From an uncultured Collinsella sp. (GTDB taxonomy: Bacteria; Actinomycetota; Coriobacteriia; Coriobacteriales; Coriobacteriaceae): a stretch of 6,859 nucleotides of DNA. Shown piece after piece: positions 1-6,018 of the stretch (positions within the stretch are counted from its first letter, which is position 1; each line of letters opens with the position of its first letter). Where the stretch lies: contig URUW01000098.1 of assembly GCA_900551205.1 (NCBI GenBank), positions 1 to 6,859 on the forward strand. The letters run 5' to 3'. Position numbers and translations under genes: made by a program. Below the pieces are notes generated by a model. The model was not told where the DNA came from. It was given only the letters and a program-made list of their open reading frames with translations, and made no database searches.

Positions 1-63
1 CAAACGCTCTGATGCGCCAATTGCCAAGGAGTGTCCCCAACTGCCGGCAGAAAAGGAACGTCC
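1..63. repeat. Possible dispersed intergenic repeat fragment downstream of the GNAT gene
   Basis: This short stretch after the GNAT stop codon holds no gene. It contains a perfect 10-bp palindrome, CTGCCGGCAG (41-50), followed by an A-run and GGAACGTCCCTATCTGTC (55-72), which runs into the last GNAT codons. Words such as CCCTA and ATCTGTC recur on the minus strand at about 586-604, on the other side of the same gene. The look is that of a REP-type dispersed palindromic element, but only a genome-wide copy count would show it. No U-tract follows the palindrome, so I do not call it a terminator. Confidence 0.3.
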
Positions 64-567
64 CTATCTGTCACCCTCGACCCGTTTGGCCATCCAGGCA
101 TGGGGCTGGCCTTCATCCTCATAGTCCACTGGGGCAATCTGCGTGTAACCCGCCTTGGCATAGAGCGGCAGCACGTATTCCTGCGCGTGCAGCTTAATGA
201 GCTTGGCGCCGGCATCACGCGCGGCGGTATCACTGGCCTCGACAATCTTGCTCGCCAAACCACGACGACGCATAGCCGGCAGCACGGCGACGCGCCCCAT
301 AATGTAGGTCTCCCCCGCTGCGACGCCTTCGTCCAAGTCGCACGCCGGCGACACCGGAGCCTCTGCGTCAGCCGCGCGCTCAAGCTCTTCGGGAAACACG
401 CGCGAGCAACCGGCAAGCTCGCCGTCTACATAGAGCGTCACATGAATGCAGTTCGGGTCCTCGTCGATAGCGTCGAACTCATTCTCGTAGCCCTGCTCGT
501 CCATAAAAACGACGCGGCGCACCAACGCCGCGTCATCAAAGCATCCCGTCTTAAGTTGGATATCCAT
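64..567 (-). CDS. GNAT family N-acetyltransferase (YjcF/ElaA-like)
   Basis: This is a 167-residue acyl-CoA-dependent N-acetyltransferase of unknown substrate. The N-terminal VRRVVFMDEQG (residues 16-26) matches the start of YjcF/ElaA-like GNAT proteins. Motif A follows as GRVAVLPAMRRRGLA (91-105), whose R/G loop binds the CoA pyrophosphate. KLHAQ (125-129) and LYAKAGY (135-141) correspond to the later GNAT strands and helix. Residues 60-87 form an Ala/Glu/Asp-rich insertion. The reading frame extends upstream to a TTG at 585, but the ATG at 567 is preceded by GAAAGGG at 5-base spacing, so I chose 567. It is the last gene of the polysaccharide-control cluster, 39 bases after cpsB, and probably cotranscribed. 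It could modify a sugar precursor, but nothing in the sequence proves this and the family is broad. Confidence 0.85.
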   Translation of the reverse strand: MDIQLKTGCFDDAALVRRVVFMDEQGYENEFDAIDEDPNCIHVTLYVDGELAGCSRVFPEELERAADAEAPVSPACDLDEGVAAGETYIMGRVAVLPAMRRRGLASKIVEASDTAARDAGAKLIKLHAQEYVLPLYAKAGYTQIAPVDYEDEGQPHAWMAKRVEGDR

Positions 568-605
568 GGCTGCCCTTTCATTCAATGAGAACGTTAGGGA
601 CAGAT

Positions 606-636
606 TTTAGCGAAAATGAGCTCCGCGCACGCTAAA
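606..636. repeat. 7-bp inverted repeat (hairpin) at the 3' end of cpsB
   Basis: TTTAGCG (606-612) and CGCTAAA (630-636) are exact reverse complements with a 17-base spacer that itself contains GAGCTC. The repeat covers the last codons and the stop codon of cpsB. In the direction of transcription it is followed by ATCTGTCCC rather than a U-run, so it is a poor intrinsic terminator. It could protect the mRNA 3' to cpsB or mark the edge of an inserted repeat. The inverted repeat is directly visible; its role is inferred. Confidence 0.4.
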
Positions 637-1257
637 CTTCGCGCGAGCCTTCGCCAGGCAGTCGTAATGACCCACGTTATGGGCATCGCTCGCGATGAAG
701 CTGTACAGGTTCTGATCGAACAGGCGCTGGGCCGGCTTTTTTTCGCGACCAAAGCGACCACCGGCAATAAAGTCCGCCGAAGCCTGCAGCTTGCAGCCCA
801 TATCGACCAGGCGTTCCGCCACGCTTACATCCTTTTGAACCGCACGATAGCGCTCAGGATGAGCGATGATCACCTGGTAGCCACGGCACTGCAAATCGTA
901 AATCGTGTTCTCGTATTCTCTAAACGCATACGCATCGGCATGCGTCGAAAGCTCGAGCAGAAACTCGTTGGTCCCATCGAAATGCAAGTGTTCCGCGGCA
1001 TCGATACCAAGTTCAACGAGCTTTCGATGGTTGACCTCGAAGCCCATCTGGAGCGGAAAACCGTCAGCGTTATCGCGCAGCAGCTCAAAGGCATCCCACA
1101 TCTTGTCGTAATCAAAATAGGGATCACGGCAGTGAGGAGTGCAAACGATTCTGGTTACACCGGCCCGCTTGGCAGCCTCGAGCATCGCCAAGCTCTCATC
1201 GAGATCGGCGGCGCCGTCGTCTACACCCGGCAAGATATGGCAATGAATGTCACGCAT
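607..1257 (-). CDS. cpsB: CpsB/YwqE-type protein-tyrosine phosphatase (PHP domain)
   Basis: This is a manganese-dependent phosphotyrosine phosphatase of the PHP superfamily. In this family it dephosphorylates the CpsD-type autokinase and so controls capsule or exopolysaccharide assembly in the cytoplasm. Visible metal-site motifs are HCHILPGVDDG (residues 5-15, with H5, H7 and D13/D14), CTPHCRDPYF (39-48, H42), GFEV (72-75), AHPERY (132-137, H133) and SDAHN (190-194, D191 and H193). The set is complete, so activity is plausible. The gene starts 17 bases after the cpsD stop, with an AGGG-containing weak ribosome binding site. At 216 residues it is short for the family (usually about 240-255). 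It ends only 22 residues after SDAHN, where relatives normally carry a further helix, and the missing part coincides with an inverted repeat. The fold and function call is secure; the effect of the short tail is unknown. Confidence 0.92.
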   Translation of the reverse strand: MRDIHCHILPGVDDGAADLDESLAMLEAAKRAGVTRIVCTPHCRDPYFDYDKMWDAFELLRDNADGFPLQMGFEVNHRKLVELGIDAAEHLHFDGTNEFLLELSTHADAYAFREYENTIYDLQCRGYQVIIAHPERYRAVQKDVSVAERLVDMGCKLQASADFIAGGRFGREKKPAQRLFDQNLYSFIASDAHNVGHYDCLAKARAKFSVRGAHFR

Positions 1258-1274
1258 AGGTCGGCCCTAATCAA

Positions 1275-2012
1275 CTAAACGTTTGCTCGGTTGGTGAAGA
1301 TGCCCTTTTTGGAAGTGCCCTGACCGTCGGAGCCCTTCTTAACCTTCTTACCGTCCTTGGTGTAGTAAGAATAGTAGTACTCGCTGGTCTCGGTCTCACA
1401 GTAATTCATGACGGTACCGATGAGCTTGACCTTCTCGGACTTCTTAAGCTGGGCGATAGCGTTGAGCGCCTCTTCGCGCTTGGTAAAGTCCTCACGCACC
1501 ACGAACAGCGCGCCGTCGGTCAGGCTGGCAATCTCGGCAGCATCGATGAAGGTGCCGACCGGAGGAGCATCGAAGATGACGTACTGGAACTTAGCAGACA
1601 GTGCCTTGACCAGCTTGGCAAAGCGATGGGAGACGATGATGTCGGCAGGATTGGGAATATGCGGCTCGGCATCGAGGAAGTAGAAATTCTTCTGACCTGT
1701 CTCGACAATCGCCTGGTCGATAGAAACCTGCTCGGACAGGACTGCATAGAGTCCGCCGCGGGAGCGGACGCCGAGCATATCGGCAAGGGACCTGCGACGC
1801 ATATCAGCCTCGACCAGCAGGACACTCTTGCCGCTCGTGGCGATTGCCTGAGCAAGATTAATGGAAACCGTAGACTTGCCCTCGTTGGGAATCGAGGAGG
1901 TAACGGTGATGGTGCGAATGGGGTCGTCCACGCTCGCAAAGCGGATGTTGGCCAGAAGGGTCTTGGCGGCATTCTGCACAACGAGCTTATCGGTGTTCTT
2001 TGCCTTAGCCAT
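1275..2012 (-). CDS. cpsD: CpsD/CapB-type bacterial tyrosine autokinase (BY-kinase)
   Basis: This is a cytoplasmic P-loop tyrosine kinase that autophosphorylates on a C-terminal tyrosine cluster and works with the membrane protein Wzz/CpsC to control polysaccharide polymerisation and export. Motifs are Walker A SSIPNEGKST (residues 39-48), Walker A' VLLVEADMRR (64-73) and Walker B YVIFDAPPVG (144-153). The tyrosine cluster EYYYSYY (211-217) holds five tyrosines. The N-terminus lacks transmembrane segments, as in the split Gram-positive CpsC/CpsD arrangement. Unusually, about 28 residues rich in Lys and Gly follow the cluster, whereas in many relatives the tyrosines lie at or very near the end. 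The start is 2 bases after the wzz stop. Its ribosome binding site, AAAGGTGG, is formed by the last codons of wzz, implying translational coupling. Length 245 is normal. The partner phosphatase CpsB lies directly downstream. Confidence 0.94.
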   Translation of the reverse strand: MAKAKNTDKLVVQNAAKTLLANIRFASVDDPIRTITVTSSIPNEGKSTVSINLAQAIATSGKSVLLVEADMRRRSLADMLGVRSRGGLYAVLSEQVSIDQAIVETGQKNFYFLDAEPHIPNPADIIVSHRFAKLVKALSAKFQYVIFDAPPVGTFIDAAEIASLTDGALFVVREDFTKREEALNAIAQLKKSEKVKLIGTVMNYCETETSEYYYSYYTKDGKKVKKGSDGQGTSKKGIFTNRANV

Positions 2013-2014
2013 GC

Positions 2015-2671
2015 CTATTTACCACCTTTCATAGCCGGAATTCGGCCAACAACAGGAATACCCAGGAGCTCTTCTGCCTCTTCGGCACCGCGGATGCGGG
2101 TATTGAGCATGTCTGCCAAAACGACATAGGCAACTGCGATAAAGATACCGGCGAGGAACGCGACGGCAATATACAGCGTGCGCTTGGGGCCGCTGGGGGC
2201 TTCGGGGGTCTTAGCCTCGTCGATAACGTTGATGCTCTGGGCAGCGCCGACGTTCTGAGCGACCGTACTCACCGAGCTGGCAATGGCCTTTGCGACCTCA
2301 GCCGTCTCCTTGGCATCGGTGCCGGTAACCGAAAGCGTAATGACACGCGTGGTGGTCTCGGAGGAAACAGACACCTTGTAGTCATCCAGATCGGTGAGGC
2401 CCAGTTCTTTGGCGGCGCCGCTCTTAACGCTATCGCTATCCAGCAGCGTGGCGATATCGTTGGAAAGCATCTGGCTCGCCGAGAGATCGTTGTAGCTCAT
2501 CTGACCGCTATCGTCGGTCTTGGCGAGAATGTACATGCTCGTCGTCGCGGTATAGGTGTTGTCCATCGCAACGAAGGACACGATGCCCATGGCGATCGCG
2601 CAGACCACCGGAAGGGTGATGACCAGCTTGAGGTGCTTCTTCAGCAGCTGGAACAGTTCGAGAAGGGTCAT
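2015..2671 (-). CDS. Wzz/CpsC-type polysaccharide chain-length determinant and kinase activator
   Basis: This is a membrane polysaccharide co-polymerase (Wzz superfamily, YveK/CapA/CpsC type). It sets chain length of capsule or exopolysaccharide and activates the CpsD kinase. It has the expected topology: a short cytoplasmic N-terminus (LLELFQLLKKHLK), transmembrane helix 1 at about residues 16-36, an extracytoplasmic domain of about 130 residues, the Pro-rich PEAPSGP (157-162) and helix 2 at about 166-186. The cytoplasmic tail is about 30 residues (NTRIRGAEEAEELLGIPVVG) and is the region that in the family docks the kinase. Length 218 is usual for Gram-positive members. ATG 2671 has AAAGG at 8-base spacing. 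It is the first gene of the cluster after a 195-base intergenic region. Its last codons supply the ribosome binding site of cpsD. The polysaccharide made cannot be told, because no glycosyltransferases are in view. Confidence 0.9.
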   Translation of the reverse strand: MTLLELFQLLKKHLKLVITLPVVCAIAMGIVSFVAMDNTYTATTSMYILAKTDDSGQMSYNDLSASQMLSNDIATLLDSDSVKSGAAKELGLTDLDDYKVSVSSETTTRVITLSVTGTDAKETAEVAKAIASSVSTVAQNVGAAQSINVIDEAKTPEAPSGPKRTLYIAVAFLAGIFIAVAYVVLADMLNTRIRGAEEAEELLGIPVVGRIPAMKGGK

Positions 2672-2718
2672 GCAGCTTGCCTTTCATTTCCCCAGTTCGG
2701 ATTGACAAAACTGTCCGT

Positions 2719-2747
2719 ATGTTATCGCATCTTTTTACCGAGACCAA
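2719..2747 (-). promoter_or_regulatory. Weak candidate promoter for the wzz-cpsD-cpsB operon
   Basis: On the minus strand TTGGTC (2747-2742) and TAACAT (2724-2719) are separated by 17 bases, giving a plausible but weak sigma-70-type promoter about 50 bases before the wzz start. Only 3 of 6 and 4 of 6 positions match the consensus. A rival reading uses TTTACA (about 2782-2777) with TATAGA but needs a 19-base spacer. A small inverted repeat GACA-N4-TGTC (2704-2715) lies next to the expected start point and could be an operator. The position before the first gene of an operon is the best argument. Confidence 0.25.
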
Positions 2748-2812
2748 ACTCTATACATAAGAAACAGGCTCTCCTGTAAAAATGTCGGAAGCAATCGTAA
2801 AATTGCACAACA

Positions 2813-2841
2813 ACGCCGCACCCGAAAGTCAAATGCGGCGT
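2813..2841 (-). terminator. Candidate terminator after the phoR-type kinase gene
   Basis: ACGCCGCA (2813-2820) and TGCGGCGT (2834-2841) form a perfect 8-bp GC-rich stem with a 13-base loop, 25 bases after the kinase stop codon. In the direction of transcription the stem is followed by TGTTGTGCAATTTT, which is T-rich but interrupted. This would be a moderate intrinsic terminator ending the pstB-regulator-kinase transcript before the wzz operon. The stem is plainly visible; termination is inferred. Confidence 0.45.
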
Positions 2842-2866
2842 CTACATCAATATCTATGTTGTATCG

Positions 2867-4291
2867 CTATGCGAATGGCTCCTCCTGCTGTATGGGAAAC
2901 GTCACCGTAATGGTGGTTCCCACGCCCAACTCGCTCGACAGATCGAGCGTGGCGTGATGATACAGGGCCGCATGCTTGACAATGGCAAGCCCCAGGCCGG
3001 TTCCGCCGCGTGCCTTGGACCTACTCTTGTCCACGCGATAGAACCGCTCAAATACCTTGCCCTGTTCTTCAGGCGCGATACCGATTCCCGTGTCGGCGAC
3101 AGCGAGGAACGGATGGCCTTCGTCGTTGGTGCCGCACTGCAACGTAACCGTACCGCCGGGTCGATTGTAGCGGATGGCGTTGCTTGCCAGATTATAGATG
3201 AGCTCGTCGATCAAGCGCGACACGCCTTCGATGACCACAGGCTTGGTCTCATGACTTATCGTCACATTCGCTTGACGGGCGACCTGTTCAAGACGCTGCT
3301 CAACCGCGTAGATCGCACGCGAGAGCTCAATAGGCTCCGTGGAACCAATGGGCACTGCCTCGCCTTCAGTCGCACGTTCGGCCTCGTCCAAGTTAGACAG
3401 CGTAAGGATGTCGTTGACAAGCGCTGCCAAGCGGCCCGCCTCACGATAGATGCGACCGCCAAAGTTGCGCAGGTCGTCCTCGCCCTCGACCATGCCATTT
3501 GCGATGAGCTCGGCATAGCCCGAAATCGCCGTAAGCGGCGTCTTGAGCTCATGGGTGATATTCGCCGTGAACTCGCGGCGCATACGGTCGTTGTCCGCTA
3601 GCACCGCCATTTGGCGCTTGAGTTCCTGGCGCTGCGACTCGATGCGCTCAAGCATGGGAACCATCTCGGCATAGGCGTGCTCATAGCTACGGCGTGGGTG
3701 ATCCAAATCCACCTCTTGTAACGGCGCGATGATGGCACGGGACTCACGGCGCGCCATAAAAAACGAGAGTACTGCACCCGCTGCTGCGATAAGCAGCATC
3801 GGCGCCAGCATCGACAGCAAAATCGCCGCAACGCCAGGCTGGGCCTGCGCCAAGCGAACGACCTGGCCGTTATCAAGGGTGACGGCGCGATACAGCATAA
3901 TCTCGTCGAGTGTAGAGCTTGCGCGCTCCGCGGAACCCAAACCACTCTCAAAGGCCTCGATGACCTCGGGGCGATCGCCATGGTTGGGCAGTGTGGAAGG
4001 CGACGCCTCGTTGTCGTAGGCAACAGATCCGTCCTTATTGATCAGCGTGATACGAAGATCCTCGCGATCGAGGCTTCGCAAGAACGGAATGGGCTCCTGC
4101 TGCTCGTCGAGGGCGGCAGCAATGAGCTCAGTTTCCTGCGCCAGATTGGCACTCGTGGCATCCGCCAAAGTGTTTTGCACAAAGAACGCACCCAGCACCG
4201 TAAACGCCACGATAACCGCCATGGCGCAGACAAAGATCGTCACAAAAACGCGGTGCGACAGCGTATGTTTTCCCTGGGGGGCGAAGACCAC
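2867..4291 (-). CDS. phoR: PhoR-type membrane sensor histidine kinase
   Basis: This is a sensor kinase that autophosphorylates on histidine and passes the phosphate to the regulator encoded just upstream. Transmembrane helix 1 is at about residues 15-38. An extracytoplasmic domain of about 115 residues contains LINKDGSVAYD (83-93) and NHGDRPEV (103-110), as in PhoR-type sensors. Transmembrane helix 2 is at about 155-179, followed by a degenerate HAMP-like coiled linker (about 180-235) without a recognisable PAS domain. The H box is FTANITHELKTPL (H247). The ATPase has the N box ELIYNLASNAIRYN (N367, N371), G1 DTGIGI (400-405), F box FERFYRVD and G2 GGTGLGLAIVK (429-439), all intact. The start is GTG 4291, preceded by GGAGGAG at about 6-base spacing. 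That sequence also encodes the last Ser-Glu-Glu of the regulator, and the genes are 3 bases apart, so they are coupled. Membership of the PhoR group rests on sequence style plus the pstB neighbour. Confidence 0.9.
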   Translation of the reverse strand: MVFAPQGKHTLSHRVFVTIFVCAMAVIVAFTVLGAFFVQNTLADATSANLAQETELIAAALDEQQEPIPFLRSLDREDLRITLINKDGSVAYDNEASPSTLPNHGDRPEVIEAFESGLGSAERASSTLDEIMLYRAVTLDNGQVVRLAQAQPGVAAILLSMLAPMLLIAAAGAVLSFFMARRESRAIIAPLQEVDLDHPRRSYEHAYAEMVPMLERIESQRQELKRQMAVLADNDRMRREFTANITHELKTPLTAISGYAELIANGMVEGEDDLRNFGGRIYREAGRLAALVNDILTLSNLDEAERATEGEAVPIGSTEPIELSRAIYAVEQRLEQVARQANVTISHETKPVVIEGVSRLIDELIYNLASNAIRYNRPGGTVTLQCGTNDEGHPFLAVADTGIGIAPEEQGKVFERFYRVDKSRSKARGGTGLGLAIVKHAALYHHATLDLSSELGVGTTITVTFPIQQEEPFA

Positions 4292-4294
4292 GGG

Positions 4295-5023
4295 TTACTC
4301 CTCCGATGCGGTGGCCGCGGTGTCGTCGCCTTCGGCACCATCACCGGCAGAAGGCTCGGCCAGGCGATAACCCACGCCGCGCACGGTCTCGATGGCGCTG
4401 GCATGCTCGCCCAGTTTTTGGCGAAGCGTCTGCACGTGCACGTCAACGGTGCGCGAACCGCCGTCGAAGTCCCAGCCCCACACGCTCTGCAGCAACGACT
4501 CGCGGGTAAAGACCACGCCGGGCTTGCGCATGAGGTACTCGAGCAGGTCGAACTCGCGCAGGGTGAGCTTAAGCGGCTCGCCGGCAACAGTCACTTCGCG
4601 GTGGCTGGGCGAAAGTACGATATCGCCCACGCTGAGCACATCGCTCGCCTGCTTGACCATGCCGCCGCGACGCAGCAGTGCGCGGCAACGGCTCGCAAGC
4701 TCCATGAGCGAAAACGGCTTAGTCAGGTAATCGTCGGCACCGCCATCGAGCGCCATCACCTTGTCGAGTTCGGTGTCCTTGGCGGTAAGCATCATGATGG
4801 GCACCGTCGCCGTCAGGCGATCGGCACGCAGGCGACGCATAATCGCCAAGCCATCGGTGTCGGGCAGCATGATATCGAGCAGCACAGCATCGGGCACCCG
4901 TCGCGCCACGGCAGCTTTAAACTCGCCATCGCACGAAAAGCCCTCGGCCTCGATTCCCTGCTTGCGCAGCGCGTAGACTGTCAAATCCCTGATGTTGTCA
5001 TCGTCCTCGACGTAATAGATCAT
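4295..5023 (-). CDS. phoP: PhoB/PhoP-type response regulator (OmpR family)
   Basis: This is a two-domain transcription factor that is phosphorylated by its cognate kinase and then binds DNA as a dimer. The receiver domain spans residues 1-118 with acidic residues D7-D9, phospho-acceptor D50 in LLDIMLPD, T80 and K102 in LTKPFS. The winged-helix DNA-binding domain covers about 128-223, with KLTLREFDLLEYL (152-164) and the recognition helix region SRTVDVHVQTLRQKL (190-204). It ends in a short acidic, Ala-rich tail (224-242). ATG 5023 has AAAGGGG at 6-base spacing. The gene sits between pstB, 64 bases upstream, and its kinase, 3 bases downstream. This points to control of the phosphate-starvation regulon. 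The symbol phoP rather than phoB is a choice of convention for Gram-positives. Confidence 0.92.
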   Translation of the reverse strand: MIYYVEDDDNIRDLTVYALRKQGIEAEGFSCDGEFKAAVARRVPDAVLLDIMLPDTDGLAIMRRLRADRLTATVPIMMLTAKDTELDKVMALDGGADDYLTKPFSLMELASRCRALLRRGGMVKQASDVLSVGDIVLSPSHREVTVAGEPLKLTLREFDLLEYLMRKPGVVFTRESLLQSVWGWDFDGGSRTVDVHVQTLRQKLGEHASAIETVRGVGYRLAEPSAGDGAEGDDTAATASEE

Positions 5024-5087
5024 GTTGAACCCCTTTGCGGCCGATATGACCGCATCTTAACCCTAAAGGCACCTGCAAAAGACAGCG
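5024..5087. other. Intergenic gap between pstB and the response regulator
   Basis: These 64 bases hold the ribosome binding site of the regulator gene and a short inverted repeat, TGCGG (5036-5040) with CCGCA (5050-5054), directly upstream of the AAAGGGG. If it folds in the mRNA, the hairpin would abut the ribosome binding site and could modulate initiation. I find no convincing -35/-10 pair and no terminator, so cotranscription with pstB is the simplest reading. Confidence 0.3.
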
Positions 5088-5963
5088 TCAGCCAAAACGC
5101 CCCGTCAAATAATCCGCGGTGCGCGGATCGGACGGATTCTTGAAGAGTTGCGCGGTGGGCGCGTGCTCCACCAGCTCACCCAGCAAAAAGAACGCAACCG
5201 AATCGGAAATACGCGCGGCCTGCTGCATGTTGTGCGTCACGACCACCAGCGTGCAGGTCTCCTTGAGCTCGCAGGCCAGCTGCTCCACCACCAACGTCGA
5301 CACAGGGTCGAGTGCCGAGGTCGGCTCGTCCATCAGCAGAATGTCGGGCTGCACGGCAAGTGCGCGGGCGATGCACAGGCGCTGCTGCTGTCCACCCGAA
5401 AGACCCAGGCCCGACTCCATGAGCTTGTCCTTGACCTCATCCCATAGCGCAGCGCGACGAAGGGAGTCCTCGACCAGCTCATCGAGCATGACGCGGTCGC
5501 GCACACCCATACCGCGCGGACCGTAGGCGACGTTGTCGTAGATGCTCATGGGAAACGGGTTGGGGCGCTGGAACACCATGCCCACGCGCTGGCGCAAACG
5601 GCAGATGTCGTAATCGCCCAGGATATCTTGACCATCGAGCGCGATCTTGCCCTCGATGCGGCAATCCTTGATGCCGTCGTTCATGCGGTTAAAGCAGCGC
5701 AGCAACGTGGACTTTCCGCAGCCCGAAGGCCCGATGAACGAGGTGATCTGCTTGTCGCGGATCTTGATATTCACGTCCTTGAGCGCATGGTGGTCGCCAT
5801 AGAACAGGTCGAGGCCCTCGACATCGATGCGCGTCGGCGAGGCGGCAAGATCCTCTGCCGTGGGGCGAGTCGCATCCCCAACCTCGCGCTCATGCGCGGC
5901 CTCGGCCTGCGCTTCCATGAGTTCTTCAAGCTCCGTGGGCTCCACAGCCGCAGCAGCCTTCAT
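5088..5963 (-). CDS. pstB: Phosphate ABC transporter ATP-binding protein PstB
   Basis: This is the cytoplasmic ATPase of the high-affinity phosphate importer PstSCAB. It is also the part that, with PhoU, is thought to inform PhoR of phosphate status. The ABC motifs are all present: Walker [10 protein letters not shown] (residues 78-86), Q-loop [18 protein letters not shown] (131-148, the PstB hallmark), signature [15 protein letters not shown] (188-202), Walker B ILLMDEP (208-214) and H-switch VVTHN (241-245). The frame opens at ATG 5978, but ATG 5963 has GGAGGTG at proper spacing and 5978 has none, so 5963 is chosen (291 residues). About 44 residues rich in Ala, Glu and Thr precede the ABC fold, making it longer than a typical PstB of about 250-260. 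The permease genes pstC/pstA, pstS and phoU are not in the window. The response regulator and kinase follow directly. Confidence 0.95.
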   Translation of the reverse strand: MKAAAAVEPTELEELMEAQAEAAHEREVGDATRPTAEDLAASPTRIDVEGLDLFYGDHHALKDVNIKIRDKQITSFIGPSGCGKSTLLRCFNRMNDGIKDCRIEGKIALDGQDILGDYDICRLRQRVGMVFQRPNPFPMSIYDNVAYGPRGMGVRDRVMLDELVEDSLRRAALWDEVKDKLMESGLGLSGGQQQRLCIARALAVQPDILLMDEPTSALDPVSTLVVEQLACELKETCTLVVVTHNMQQAARISDSVAFFLLGELVEHAPTAQLFKNPSDPRTADYLTGRFG

Positions 5964-5977
5964 ACCGCACACCTCCA

Positions 5978-6005
5978 TATCGATATCAATTCAGCAGTAT
6001 CGATA
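5978..6005. repeat. Paired TATCGATA palindromes before pstB
   Basis: TATCGATA occurs at 5978-5985, within the larger perfect palindrome ATATCGATAT (5977-5986), and again at 5998-6005. The centres are 20 bases apart, roughly two helical turns. They lie between the candidate promoter and the pstB ribosome binding site. Two identical palindromes on the same DNA face would suit a dimeric regulator acting as a repressor, but no specific protein can be named. Confidence 0.35.
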
Positions 6006-6018
6006 GTAGGAATCGCGG

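Noticed and set aside
568..585. TTG at 585 as the start of the GNAT gene
   Set aside because: The ATG at 567 has GAAAGGG at ideal spacing, and the extra six residues have no counterpart in the family.
616..1278. A 220-codon plus-strand open frame opposite cpsB
   Set aside because: It mirrors a gene with all PHP metal-site motifs and shows no family features of its own.
2018..2032. JUMPstart/ops-like element (GGTGGTAAATAGG) before cpsD
   Set aside because: It resembles GGCGGTAG only loosely, lies inside the end of wzz, and is fully explained as the cpsD ribosome binding site plus stop codon.
2702..2730. Plus-strand TTGACA as a -35 element
   Set aside because: No acceptable -10 follows at 16-18 bases and there is no plus-strand gene to serve.
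4431..4440. Perfect palindrome TGCACGTGCA
   Set aside because: It falls in the codons of the conserved recognition helix region of the response regulator and is explained by coding constraint.
3980..5143. A 387-codon open frame on the plus strand opposite the kinase, regulator and pstB end
   Set aside because: It is antisense to three genes with complete, ordered family motifs, shows no recognisable domain and has a low-complexity His/Arg-rich composition typical of the reverse frame of GC-rich genes.
5964..5978. ATG at 5978 as the start of pstB
   Set aside because: It has no ribosome binding site and lies in a palindrome, whereas ATG 5963 has GGAGGTG at proper spacing; that site would otherwise be inside the coding region.
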